This document shows, piece by piece, positions 1 through 8,349 of a stretch of DNA of 48,755 nucleotides. Origin of the DNA: Pseudobdellovibrio sp. (GTDB lineage: Bacteria; Bdellovibrionota; Bdellovibrionia; Bdellovibrionales; Bdellovibrionaceae); NCBI GenBank assembly GCA_020696855.1, contig JAJFMT010000005.1, positions 1-48,755 of the forward strand, in the 5' to 3' direction. The notes below the pieces were generated by a model that was not told the origin of the DNA, did not search any database, and saw nothing but the letters and a program-made list of their open reading frames with translations. Position 1 is the first letter of the stretch, and every line of letters begins with the position of its first letter. Position numbers and translations under genes: made by a program.

Positions 1-107
1 AGCGTGACGCGTCTCAGGCGAATTTGGCGGAAGGGGTTGCGTAGGCAAGCCCTTCTGACAAGTTCGTCTGAGTTTCGGGGAAGGCATGGAGCCTGTGTGA
101 TTTTTTT
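1..107 (+). ncRNA. possible 3' part of a structured RNA (unassigned)
   Basis: The left edge holds a long imperfect inverted repeat. Bases 13-26 pair with 59-72 (14 pairs, two of them G-U). Inside it, 30-35 pairs with 50-55 and 37-40 with 45-48 around a GTAG loop. A small hairpin follows (82-85 with 91-94), then a run of seven T at 101-107. A transcript of the plus strand would therefore fold strongly and end in a U-run. I do not recognise an Rfam family. The same bases also leave a short open frame ending in TAG at 42-44, so this could instead be the tail of a gene followed by a terminator. The 5' side lies outside the window. Confidence 0.25.
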
Positions 108-180
108 CTAAATCAGAAGAACTTCCAAATTTTCTAAAAAACCAAAAGACTGAACAAGCCGGTCGTGTCTCGGAGAAATA

Positions 181-213
181 AAAAAGGAGCCTTGAACCAG
201 CTCCTTTTTAAGA
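181..213 (-). terminator. rho-independent terminator of the subtilisin-like protease gene
   Basis: A perfect 10-base inverted repeat (181-190 and 200-209) around a 9-base loop lies about 25 bp beyond the protease stop codon. On the minus strand the stem is GC-rich at its apex and ends in five T plus further T-rich sequence, as expected for an intrinsic terminator. Confidence 0.8.
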
Positions 214-234
214 ACGAATATTTGAGACTAAGTA

Positions 235-1950
235 CTACTGGCCAACAGCCTTGCGTACTGCTGCGTCTGCTTGAACGATACCTGCACCGTATTGGTTAGT
301 ATCATTAGGCGATAAAGCCTTAGCAGTTGCTGATAACAATGTACGTACTTGAGCCGGAGTTAAGCGTTTGTTTGCAGAACGAACCAGCGCAGCCACACCC
401 GCTACGTGCGGAGTTGCCATAGAAGTTCCGTCGAAAGAAGCGTAGTCAGAAGCTGCCAACTTGATTGAAGTTGATACCGCTCCACCGCGAGTTAACTCTT
501 CAGCTAAAGCCTCACCGGTTGTTTTTTCAACCATTACTACAGGGTAAGGAATCACGGAACCGTCTTCGCTTAATGAACCTTGCATCAAACCCGGGCTGTG
601 ATTGTAGATCACCACGCCTGTAGCGCCTGCATCGATTGCGTTTTTAACTTTGTCAGCAAATTTGATTTCACCGCGTTTAACCAGGGCGAATTTGCCGGTT
701 ACTTTTACTTGAGCGAAATCTTCCGGTTTACCAACACCTGGAACGTTTACTAATTCGTTCACAACTGCGTTTGGAATTAACTCAGTACCACCGAAAGCAG
801 AACTTTTAACTTCAGTTTCAGTACCGTTAACAGTGATTTTAACTGTGCTCTCACGGCCTGTACCGCGTGGTACAGAAGAAACAACCGCAGCACCCGGTGC
901 CGTGATGTCTAACTCAGGTCCCCATTGAGAGAAGCTTGTTTTAGCCAATTGGTCGTTTAAAGCACCAACTGCGTAAACTGTTGCGAAAGCTGCCGGGTAA
1001 CTAACGCCGCAGCTGTTACCAAAGAAAGAGCCACCGCATTTAGGATCTTTTTTATCCGGAGAGTAGTTAGGATCGTCAGCACCGTTACCAGAAGCTGCGA
1101 TAACCATAACACCCGCTTTTTCAGCGTTTTCAGTTGCTTTACGTTCTGCAGATGAGCCTACCGGACCACCTAAAGACATGCTGATCACATCAACCTTCTC
1201 TTGGATACCCCAGTTGATACCTTCAACTACAGCAACACTCGAGCAGCCTTCAGCGCTACAAACTTTACCCATTAACAGTTTTGCTTTTGGAGCAACACCT
1301 GTAAAACCGGTTTGTTCATTGTAAACGCCTGCGATAGTACCGGCGCAGTGAGTTCCGTGACCTTCTTCATCGTCGTAAGCCGCTTCTTCAGTAAGACCAG
1401 CAGCATTCTGAGTGAAGTTTTTGCCTTTTTCAAAGTTAGCAGCCAGTGCCGGGTGAGACGCATCGATACCTGTGTCTAACACAAGGACGCGGGCGTTTTG
1501 ACCTGCAGAAGATTGTCTCCAAGCATCGCCGGCGTTAACAGCCAGGATACCCCATGGAGTTGCAGGACCTTGTCTGAATTCAGGAATTCCGGCCAAAACA
1601 TCAACCGCCGGTTTTTTCTTTTTAAATGCATTTTCTACGTAAGTAACTTTTTGCATTTTGAAACCATTAACCGGTTTTGGCGCCGGGAAGAAGTATTCAG
1701 CTTCAACTGATAAAACTTCAGGATGGTTTTTTAAGCTATTAAGTAATGCTGCATTTTTGGTTTTTAAAACCATTGCATTTACGTTATCTAAATTCTTTTG
1801 TAATGCCGGTGAAACCGACTCAGCAGTAGCAAAGTAGCCCTTCATTGCGGCATAACCTTGATTGCTCTTATATTGAACAAGATATCTATCCTTGGCCTGT
1901 GTGGTGGCGGCCAGTAAAAGAACCGATAGTATTAAAGATGCTAATTTCAT
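235..1950 (-). CDS. secreted subtilisin-like (S8) serine protease with inserted PA domain
   Basis: This 571-residue exported endopeptidase starts with a signal peptide (about 1-19) and an I9-type propeptide (about 22-90). The S8 catalytic triad is clear: Asp159 (VLDTGID), His198 (GHGTHCAG) and Ser510 (GTSMATPH), with the oxyanion Asn289 in AASGNG. A PA (protease-associated) domain, about 385-495, is inserted between the Asn and Ser motifs, as in large subtilases that use it for substrate selection. Cys residues near 305-314 may form a disulphide. GGGGAA precedes the ATG. It is a single-gene unit with its own terminator. The protein probably acts in the periplasm or outside the cell; in a predator, prey protein digestion is plausible but inferred. 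Confidence 0.93.
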   Translation of the reverse strand: MKLASLILSVLLLAATTQAKDRYLVQYKSNQGYAAMKGYFATAESVSPALQKNLDNVNAMVLKTKNAALLNSLKNHPEVLSVEAEYFFPAPKPVNGFKMQKVTYVENAFKKKKPAVDVLAGIPEFRQGPATPWGILAVNAGDAWRQSSAGQNARVLVLDTGIDASHPALAANFEKGKNFTQNAAGLTEEAAYDDEEGHGTHCAGTIAGVYNEQTGFTGVAPKAKLLMGKVCSAEGCSSVAVVEGINWGIQEKVDVISMSLGGPVGSSAERKATENAEKAGVMVIAASGNGADDPNYSPDKKDPKCGGSFFGNSCGVSYPAAFATVYAVGALNDQLAKTSFSQWGPELDITAPGAAVVSSVPRGTGRESTVKITVNGTETEVKSSAFGGTELIPNAVVNELVNVPGVGKPEDFAQVKVTGKFALVKRGEIKFADKVKNAIDAGATGVVIYNHSPGLMQGSLSEDGSVIPYPVVMVEKTTGEALAEELTRGGAVSTSIKLAASDYASFDGTSMATPHVAGVAALVRSANKRLTPAQVRTLLSATAKALSPNDTNQYGAGIVQADAAVRKAVGQ

Positions 1951-2271
1951 GTTCCCCTCTTATCCCTTTTGTATAAGCATTTTCTGCTTAATGACTGCGA
2001 GTCGTTCGCGCCGAAAAGAATTGAAACGTAAAACACGTTCTATTGCAAAATTATTTTTCGTACTGAGAAATCAGTAACTTAGAGAAATTTGAAAAAGTGA
2101 AATATTCTGTCATGAGGATCGGTTCCAAAATGGAGCCAGATCAAAATTACGGCCATTTCGTGTTAAAGAATAATAAAAGGTAAGATAAGGAATAAGCGGC
2201 GCTTATGCGATCTCTGAAAAAATAAGCAGAAATTTTTACAAAAAAAAATTGCTGCGATTTGTAAAGTTTTC
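1951..2271. other. intergenic region with two small hairpins, no gene seen
   Basis: No convincing coding frame occurs here. Two perfect 6-bp hairpins are visible: TAAGCA/TGCTTA (1974-1990), which would lie in the 5' leader or promoter of the protease gene, and TACTGA/TCAGTA around GAAA (2061-2076). Either could be an operator. A TATACA box on the minus strand (1970-1975) is a possible -10 element, but no good -35 accompanies it. The part near 2163-2271 is AT-rich and follows the histone-like gene without an obvious terminator. Confidence 0.4.
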
Positions 2272-2808
2272 TTAATCCTTCTTAAAATCTCTCGCCATAA
2301 CCGTCTTTCGGCCTTCGGCGCGCGCACTGGTAATAGCCTTCTCACATTCCGTTCGGATTATGTCAGAGAGAATTTGATTCACCTCTTCTGAAGTGTTCAT
2401 TTCGCTGAGATCACGGATGTATTGCTTCATCTTGGAAACAACGACAAGAACTTCATTGCTCATCGCGGATTTTACTGTGGGATTTTTTGTAAGTGAAACG
2501 CCTGAGGCATTTGAACTTCCGACAATAATCCGTCTTTGCGGTGATGAAGACGAAGTGCCCATACCAGAAACGACGGGAGCATTGGAAGTTTCAGACGGCT
2601 CAGCCTTCATTGGTGATTTTTTTTCGATAGCGCCGGCATCGCGGTGTTTGGCTCCCGGCAAATGAACTTCCCAGCAGCTGATACTGCAGAATACATAGCC
2701 CGTGCGCTGACCGGTGCAAGTCGAGACACTGCATTCATAATATTTGCTGTTCAGCCCGATTTCTTTTTTGCAGCTGCTGCATTTACGCCAAAACGTTTGT
2801 GTATTCAT
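2272..2808 (-). CDS. zinc-finger protein with C-terminal histone fold (ZZ-histone-like)
   Basis: This 178-residue protein has three parts. Residues 10-55 form a cysteine/histidine cluster (C10, C13, C26, C31, C41, C45, H49, H55) that fits a cross-brace, two-zinc finger of the ZZ/MYND kind. Residues 56-115 are a Ser/Pro-rich linker. Residues 117-178 resemble an archaeal-type histone fold: a helix, a long central helix, then AEGRKTVMARDF (164-175), matching the AGRKTIKAEDI segment of HMf histones. The protein ends right there, so helix alpha-3 is short or missing. Bacterial histones are known from Bdellovibrio (HBb), and surveys of prokaryotic histones describe a zinc-finger group. DNA binding is inferred. 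The start overlaps the upstream acyltransferase stop by four bases (ATGA), implying translational coupling. Confidence 0.8.
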   Translation of the reverse strand: MNTQTFWRKCSSCKKEIGLNSKYYECSVSTCTGQRTGYVFCSISCWEVHLPGAKHRDAGAIEKKSPMKAEPSETSNAPVVSGMGTSSSSPQRRIIVGSSNASGVSLTKNPTVKSAMSNEVLVVVSKMKQYIRDLSEMNTSEEVNQILSDIIRTECEKAITSARAEGRKTVMARDFKKD

Positions 2809-3629
2809 TCCATCAACTCCGGTTGTTCGAAATATTTTTCAAAAAGTTTTCCCATGGCGGCCGCATGGGAACCATCCATAAATCGGTGATCAAAGGTACA
2901 GCCGATTCTGATAACCGGCCTTACTGTCAGCTTTCCGTCTATCACCCAGGGACGGTCTTTCACCATTCCTACGGTTAGAAGAAGCGGAACTTTCGTGTAA
3001 GGCACAAGAGGCGCCCATGCGGCGTCGATACCCATGCTGCCGACGTTAGTAATCATCACAGAGCCGAACGGATCTTTAGGCATGCCGAACATCTGCATCG
3101 GAAAATTCATGTCGTAATTTAAAAATGAAGTCAGGTTCAAAACAGAACGCATCAGCTGCCACGGAACAAAAGACAGGGTTCGTACACTTTTAGTCATGGC
3201 GTTTTCGCGGCCGGATTTTATCGTCGCGGCTTTCTCTTTCAGCTCTTGAGAAATCTGCAGAAGCGACTTGGTTTCAGCATTGTCAATTGTAAGACCCAGC
3301 AAATTTGATTTACCTACCGGATCATCGGCCGAACCCGGTACATTCACCTGATAAAACAAACTGACTGATTCGCGAAGGTAGATTCTCCCCCACTTGATGA
3401 GGCCGTTCATCTCCGGGCGCTTTTTAAGAACCAGGGCCGTGGCACGGCCAACGAGCTCGGTCACTCCGATTTTGTGCGCGGAGTTTGCGTTCAGCTTATC
3501 CAGATAAGCGAGTGCGTTGGTCATGTCGATTTCTAACATTCCATATACTGAGGGGTCTGCAGCTGTCTTCCAGCTGCCCATGGCGATCTTTCGAAAAACT
3601 GCGCCGCCCTCAGACTTCTTGAGCTTCAT
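2805..3629 (-). CDS. stand-alone 2-oxoacid dehydrogenase E2-type acyltransferase domain
   Basis: The 274-residue product covers only the catalytic (CAT-like) domain of dihydrolipoamide acyltransferases. The active-site signature is intact near the C-terminus: HRFMDG with His248 and Asp252. There is no lipoyl domain and no E3-binding domain, so it cannot work as a normal pyruvate or 2-oxoglutarate dehydrogenase core by itself. I chose ATG 3629 (MKLKKSEGG); the frame stays open further upstream but that part lies wholly within the Ddl gene and does not look like E2 sequence. It overlaps the end of the Ddl gene by 20 bases and the histone-like gene by four, so the three are probably one transcript. 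Its acyl donor and acceptor are unknown. Confidence 0.8.
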   Translation of the reverse strand: MKLKKSEGGAVFRKIAMGSWKTAADPSVYGMLEIDMTNALAYLDKLNANSAHKIGVTELVGRATALVLKKRPEMNGLIKWGRIYLRESVSLFYQVNVPGSADDPVGKSNLLGLTIDNAETKSLLQISQELKEKAATIKSGRENAMTKSVRTLSFVPWQLMRSVLNLTSFLNYDMNFPMQMFGMPKDPFGSVMITNVGSMGIDAAWAPLVPYTKVPLLLTVGMVKDRPWVIDGKLTVRPVIRIGCTFDHRFMDGSHAAAMGKLFEKYFEQPELME

Positions 3630-4647
3630 AACGGCATTCCGCCAGTTTGATTTGTTCCTCGATGAAGTTTTTAACAGGAATGTCAGCAGCCAAGAGTTGT
3701 TGAGGAATGAAAGACGGTTTTGAAAGCCCCGGTAACGTGTTCGTTTCAAGAAAGTAAGGTCCTTCAGCAGCCAGGATCATATCGGTACGGGAGTATCCGT
3801 AGCAGTGAAAAGCTAAATGCGCTTCGACTGCTAACTTCTGAGCGGCTGCAAGTTCTGTATCGGATAACTGTGCCGGAGTGATTTCTTTCGTGCCGGTACC
3901 AAGATACTTTCCGTTGTAGTCAAAACTGCGTCCTTCATTAACAACCACTTCCGAAGCCGGAAGCGCTACGAGATCGTTCCCGATTTGCGTAACACCAACG
4001 GTAAGTTCGCGGCCCTTGATAAAATTTTCCATCAGGTACACCGGAAATTGTGAGGTTTTAATTTCTTCGAGCACTTTTGCAAGGTGTTCCTGAGATTCAA
4101 CGATATGAAGACCGAAGCTCGACCCGCTTGAGGTAGGCTTAATCACAATTTTTTTATGTTTTTGAAAAAACTTTTCAAACTTCGGAACGGTGCCTGCGAT
4201 ATCACTGATGTTGAATTTAATTTCTTCTGCCATCAAATGACCTGTGTTTGACATGACATCTTTACCGAGGTTTTTTTCAAATGCCGTGCGGCTGGCAGCT
4301 GAACCTGAACCGGTGAACGCAATCCTGTGAGATTCAAACAGGGACTGCACTTCTCCGTTTTCACCTTGCGAGCCATGAAATCCCATAAAAACGGTTTTGT
4401 CTTTCAGGAAATCGACCGCTGCCTGCAGATTCGCTGCAAAAGACTTTTCTTTCGGTTTGAATTCACTGACGAAAACATTTTGGTGCGCAAAAAGCTCTTC
4501 ACTTGAAACTTTATAAAGAGCTTCTTTTTGATCCTGAAAAATTAATTCTGAGAATGTGTATTGGGCCGCAAGATTTTGCGCAGAAGCAACCGAAACCAAT
4601 CGTTCTTCGGAGCTTCCGCCAAACAGAAGTATGACTTTTTTACTCAT
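3610..4647 (-). CDS. ddl: D-alanine--D-alanine ligase family ATP-grasp enzyme
   Basis: The 345-residue protein shows the Ddl motifs in order: GGSSEERLVS at the N-terminus, FHGSQGENGEVQ (GEdG-type loop), KPTSSGSSFG (ATP-grasp glycine loop), SRTDM and FLETNTLPGLS (metal-binding Glu/Asn and substrate loop). Ddl joins two D-alanines for peptidoglycan precursors in the cytoplasm. The final loop reads PGLSKPS rather than the common PGMT.HS, so a different dipeptide or depsipeptide substrate is possible. It is the first gene of a cluster with an E2-type acyltransferase and a histone-like gene, not of an mur/fts cluster. The only sensible ATG sits five bases after a good -10 box, suggesting a leaderless message. 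Confidence 0.85.
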   Translation of the reverse strand: MSKKVILLFGGSSEERLVSVASAQNLAAQYTFSELIFQDQKEALYKVSSEELFAHQNVFVSEFKPKEKSFAANLQAAVDFLKDKTVFMGFHGSQGENGEVQSLFESHRIAFTGSGSAASRTAFEKNLGKDVMSNTGHLMAEEIKFNISDIAGTVPKFEKFFQKHKKIVIKPTSSGSSFGLHIVESQEHLAKVLEEIKTSQFPVYLMENFIKGRELTVGVTQIGNDLVALPASEVVVNEGRSFDYNGKYLGTGTKEITPAQLSDTELAAAQKLAVEAHLAFHCYGYSRTDMILAAEGPYFLETNTLPGLSKPSFIPQQLLAADIPVKNFIEEQIKLAECRYEAQEV

Positions 4648-4652
4648 ACTTC

Positions 4653-4680
4653 ATCATAACAAATTAGGTTTAGCTGTAAA
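4653..4680 (-). promoter_or_regulatory. sigma70-type promoter of the ddl cluster, apparently leaderless
   Basis: On the minus strand TTTACA (4680-4675) is followed after 16 bases by TATGAT (4658-4653). The ddl ATG begins at 4647, five bases further on. Transcription would start at or very near the A of the ATG, and no Shine-Dalgarno sequence is available. Confidence 0.5.
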
Positions 4681-4686
4681 GGGAAC

Positions 4687-6681
4687 TTACCAGATCTTGA
4701 CTCTTTGTTCGTCGGGCAAAGTCATCTTGTCACCCGGCTTACAACTGAAGGCTCTGGCAAATGCCTTTTGATGTTTAACCTGTTCGTTGATACGGGCACG
4801 GCCAAGCGCATGGGGGTCAGTTTTAAGTAGCTGCTCTTCTGCTTTTGGTCGGTTAACTCCGCACCATAAGCGGCCGTAAGCTATAAACAACTTTTTCTCA
4901 TCTTCAACCGATGCTTTACCGTCAGGGAAGGCAGCGTTGTACGCAAAAGTCAGCCCGACCAAGTCGCCGATGTTTTCACCTAAGGTAAGCGCCCCGTTGT
5001 GACCGGCTTTATTGAACTGGTCGATCAGCTTGCGGCCACGCTCAGAAAATTCTTTAAAATCTTTCATGGTGAACCACTGAACAAGTTTGCCGTTTTCGTC
5101 GTATTTGGCACCCTGGTCATCAATACCATGACCCAGCTCGTGCCCGATCACCGCACCGACAGCGCCTAAATTTTCAATGAGGTCGCCTTCTGCATTAAAG
5201 AACGGATACTGAAGAATACCCATTGGCATTACGAATTTATTAGCTGACGGATCGTAGTATGCATTTACCGTTAACGGGCCCATACCCCACGCTTCTAAAT
5301 TGGCATTTTTTAAAGTTTTAACCGCTCTTTCAAAGCTGGTCACCGATCTTAACCGCGCGTTCGCAAACCGGTCCGTTGTTGAATACTTCTTAGTTGGAAG
5401 AAAATCCCACTGTTTTTCAGTTTCAGGCTGGATCAGATAAAGCTTCGCCTTTTCCATTTTCAGAATGGCTTTGGCTTTTGTTGCCGGCTCTAACCAGTCG
5501 TTATTTTTTACCCCGGTAATAATGCTTTCACGGATTTTTGCGGCTACAGTTTTAAATTTAGCGGCAGGAAAATGCGGAAATAATTTTTTAATCAGAACCT
5601 GGTCCAGTTCCAGAACGAAGTTGTTCATAGCACTTCTTGTACAGCGCTCCTGGCGGTCAGCACGTGCCACGGGGCCACCCAGGTATTTCGCGCTGAAATC
5701 AAAACCCTTCTTGAAGTACTCAGGATTACTGTCATCCAGAATGCTGCGTCCTCTTGTCAGCAGAACGAAGTCTTTCAGCGTTTCAAGCGCTTCCGGTGAG
5801 CTATCAGCCAAAGCCTTATTGTAAAACTCAAGTGTTTCAGGAACCGAGTTTGAAATTAAAATAGACTTCGGGGTTTTTGCCAGAATCGGCTCAAAAGCGA
5901 TCAGCGGATATTTTTTTAAGAAATCCTCCTGTTTTTCCTGGCGTTTTTCAGACCAGCGCTGCCTTAAAACTTCCGGATGCGGATAAACATCGACAAAAGA
6001 TTTTTCAAACTTGATAGCGCGGTCGGCTCTGGCCTGCGCCTGCTCGTCCGTAAGTTTTGGGTCGGCGATTTTGAAAAACTCAACCGCCAGCTTACGGTAT
6101 TCGGCCATCAATTCTTTATTGTCATAGTAAGAATACTCAGGAAGGTTCATGAAATAAGTTGAAATGTAAATGTCATTTACCTTCGGGTTGTCCTGATTTG
6201 AGTAAGCCGCAAAGTATACCGGTGTATACTCCCCTTTGGGAATCCGGGACGTCTGAAACTCTGCGAACTGCTTCATCGTTGTAATTTTAGAAAGCTCATC
6301 CTGAAGTTTTTTTAATTCTTTTTGTTCAATTTCAGCGCTGGATTTTTCGTCCATGCAAGCCAGGTAGTAATCTTTTACCTGCTGAGCACGCGGACTTAAT
6401 TTCTTTTCTTTTTCGATATTTTTAAAGAAATCCTTTTTAGCCTCTAATATCCGTTCAGATGAATCACTGAAAGAAAAGGTGTGGCGGCTGCGGTCGTCAC
6501 GCAATTTAAAAGACGCTTCGACTTTTGAACATACGTACTGGTGAAAGTTTTCACACGGATTAATCTGATCGTTAACCGGGAATTCCCTTTTTGCAGGAAT
6601 TTCGGAGCTGGGCTCAACGGCGGCTGCAAATGCCGAAAGTGAAAAGACGAGTGACAGTATTCCGGTTAACAGCGGTTTCAT
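4687..6681 (-). CDS. secreted M13-family (neprilysin/PepO-like) zinc metallopeptidase
   Basis: The 664-residue protein has a signal peptide (about 1-20, ending SAFAAA) and spans a complete M13 peptidase. The zinc site is HELGH (514-518) with the third ligand Glu569 in GENIGD. NAYYD and the conserved C-terminal Cys647...Trp664 ending are also present. M13 enzymes cleave small peptides outside the cytoplasm. The frame extends another 53 codons upstream, but ATG 6681 has GGGGAA at the right distance and begins the signal peptide, so I use it. It stands alone on the minus strand, divergent from the HEARH gene, and is separated from ddl by 39 bases containing the ddl promoter. Confidence 0.93.
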   Translation of the reverse strand: MKPLLTGILSLVFSLSAFAAAVEPSSEIPAKREFPVNDQINPCENFHQYVCSKVEASFKLRDDRSRHTFSFSDSSERILEAKKDFFKNIEKEKKLSPRAQQVKDYYLACMDEKSSAEIEQKELKKLQDELSKITTMKQFAEFQTSRIPKGEYTPVYFAAYSNQDNPKVNDIYISTYFMNLPEYSYYDNKELMAEYRKLAVEFFKIADPKLTDEQAQARADRAIKFEKSFVDVYPHPEVLRQRWSEKRQEKQEDFLKKYPLIAFEPILAKTPKSILISNSVPETLEFYNKALADSSPEALETLKDFVLLTRGRSILDDSNPEYFKKGFDFSAKYLGGPVARADRQERCTRSAMNNFVLELDQVLIKKLFPHFPAAKFKTVAAKIRESIITGVKNNDWLEPATKAKAILKMEKAKLYLIQPETEKQWDFLPTKKYSTTDRFANARLRSVTSFERAVKTLKNANLEAWGMGPLTVNAYYDPSANKFVMPMGILQYPFFNAEGDLIENLGAVGAVIGHELGHGIDDQGAKYDENGKLVQWFTMKDFKEFSERGRKLIDQFNKAGHNGALTLGENIGDLVGLTFAYNAAFPDGKASVEDEKKLFIAYGRLWCGVNRPKAEEQLLKTDPHALGRARINEQVKHQKAFARAFSCKPGDKMTLPDEQRVKIW

Positions 6682-6948
6682 AAATTCCCCTTGCGCATTG
6701 GCAACTAAAAATTCTATTTGCCTGCCGGCAAAATAATTTGATTTGAGAGGTAAATTAAATACCAAATCCCCCAGCGAAGAAAGGCCCGGGATCAACTGAC
6801 GCATCCCGTAAATGACTTCAAACTCCGCAGGTTTGAACATCTAATGAGAATGAATTCTGTTAGGTGTCATAAAATAAATTAACAATTCACTTGCTCGCCC
6901 AAATCAAAGAGCGCCAAGATTAGAGCTGACTCATATGGAAGGAGTCTT

Positions 6949-7626
6949 ATGAACAAGCTTATGATGGCCCTTGTTTTAGTAGTGTCAGTTTCTTCGCAGG
7001 CGGCGCTGAATTTTGACAGTGATGTACCCGCTGCAATCAAAACACAAATGATTGAAGATTTGAACTTTGTCAGTCAGTTGACCGGCAACGGGCAAACTCC
7101 GTTTCACAAAGCGATTTTCTCTGCTGTTGACGGAAAGACCTACCAAACATTTTTTGATACCCGCATCACTTCGGTCGGTGTTGATTCTTGTGGCGGCGGA
7201 GCAGCCGTTGCCTGTGTTCAGCCTTTCTTTGACCCTAATAAAATGTGGTTAACAGACAACTTTATTAAATTCAGCCACCCGCAAATTGCGCGTTTAATGG
7301 TTGTGTTTCATGAAGCACGTCACTCTGAATCTAACAACGGAAACTGGATGCACGCCAGTTGCCCTCGTCCCTTCCTTGATAGCAACGGTAAAGATATGAA
7401 AAGTATCTGGACCGGCGCAAAACTCGAAGGCCAGCCGGCTTGTGATATTACACAGAACGGTTCATACGGCTCTTCAACGATTATGCTGAAAAACATCAGC
7501 CGTTTCTGCACAAACTGCAGCGACAAAGTTAAAATGGATGCTGACATCTATGCAGCCGACCAGCTTAACCGCATCAGCCGTCCTGCTGTAAAACAGGCGA
7601 TGATCGCTGATTTTGCTACACCGTAA
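6949..7626 (+). CDS. secreted putative zinc metalloprotease with HEARH motif
   Basis: The 225-residue protein has a signal peptide (about 1-18, SSQAA). Its one recognisable motif is VVFHEARHSE, an HExxH zinc site at His121/Glu122/His125, preceded by a hydrophobic helix as in gluzincins and metzincins. Many Cys residues (for example 81 and 89) suggest disulphides in the periplasm or outside. The third zinc ligand is not obvious; Glu127, two residues after HExxH, or a later Asp are candidates. GGAAGGAGT gives a strong ribosome-binding site. It is the first of three exported-protein genes (6949-9267) with overlap or short spacing. I do not recognise a named family. Confidence 0.7.
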   Translation: MNKLMMALVLVVSVSSQAALNFDSDVPAAIKTQMIEDLNFVSQLTGNGQTPFHKAIFSAVDGKTYQTFFDTRITSVGVDSCGGGAAVACVQPFFDPNKMWLTDNFIKFSHPQIARLMVVFHEARHSESNNGNWMHASCPRPFLDSNGKDMKSIWTGAKLEGQPACDITQNGSYGSSTIMLKNISRFCTNCSDKVKMDADIYAADQLNRISRPAVKQAMIADFATP

Positions 7627-8341
7627 GTTTTTAATTACAACCGGTTTAGGATTAGCTCTGCTTATAGCAGGGCTTTTTTTATTTAAGGGTTTCAACAGTA
7701 AGACTTCAACTCCGCATGGATTGCTAAAACCCAGTCAGATGACCTTTTCTCAAGGGAATCAGTTTTCGGAAGACTTTAATGCGAAACCAGAGGTGACTCC
7801 CGGTTCAGCCGCTGTTTCAACCGCGATTCCTGCAGTTCCTGAAAATGAAAAGGCGGCTTGGCAGTCTCTTGAAGAAATTTTGAGTTCAAAAAATGATAAT
7901 GATCCCCGTCTGGATAAACAGCTTTCTCAGTTAAGTCCTGAGTTTCACAAAGCCATCTATTCTAGATATGAAAGTTTAAAACCCGAAGACCGTAATGGGC
8001 GCGGGACCCTCGTTTTTTTAATCGCGAGAGACTTAAAGAGCCCGTCCGATATTGAATTTTTGCAAAAAGTTTATGAAGAAAATCCATGCCTGAATATGAG
8101 TGATTGCTCAGCTCAGCCTGATCATGATCCGCAGGACAGCGGTTCTCAGCAGACTTCGCTGAATTATCCTCAGCTGGCAGGTCTGTATCAAATCGATTCT
8201 GTATTAAGCAAAAATCCTTCGCTTTTGAATAATCCGCAGATTCGGGCCGGAATATATTCTTTACTTAAAACCGCAGAAAACTTTCCTGCTCCGCAAGTTC
8301 ATGGTAAAGCTCAGCAAATACGTGAAAAATACGGATTATAG
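7613..8341 (+). CDS. membrane-anchored or exported protein of unknown function
   Basis: The 242-residue product begins at a TTG that overlaps the preceding stop by 14 bases; no ATG or GTG lies upstream in frame, and the hydrophobic segment at about 8-25 would be lost with a later start. The rest is polar, with a helical middle (AWQSLEEILSS, HKAIYSRYESL) and two Cys in a short acidic loop (NPCLNMSDCS). The single N-terminal hydrophobic stretch could be an uncleaved anchor. There is no catalytic motif I can name. Coupling to the HEARH gene suggests that the two act together, perhaps as partner or inhibitor; that is inference. Confidence 0.6.
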   Translation: MLHRKFLITTGLGLALLIAGLFLFKGFNSKTSTPHGLLKPSQMTFSQGNQFSEDFNAKPEVTPGSAAVSTAIPAVPENEKAAWQSLEEILSSKNDNDPRLDKQLSQLSPEFHKAIYSRYESLKPEDRNGRGTLVFLIARDLKSPSDIEFLQKVYEENPCLNMSDCSAQPDHDPQDSGSQQTSLNYPQLAGLYQIDSVLSKNPSLLNNPQIRAGIYSLLKTAENFPAPQVHGKAQQIREKYGL

Positions 8342-8349
8342 GACTGAAC

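Noticed and set aside
3..44. Open frame ending GVA-stop at the left edge
   Set aside because: Only 13 codons are visible, inside a strong RNA-like stem; a gene tail cannot be told from chance.
2163..2345. Short minus-strand frame overlapping the end of the histone-like gene
   Set aside because: It is mostly basic low-complexity sequence, lacks a ribosome-binding site and overlaps a better gene in another frame.
3630..3749. N-terminal extension of the E2-type acyltransferase
   Set aside because: The added 40 residues lie wholly in the ddl gene's other frame and are unlike E2 sequence; ATG 3629 is preferred.
6682..6840. N-terminal extension of the M13 peptidase
   Set aside because: It would put 53 residues before a clear signal peptide that has its own GGGGAA.
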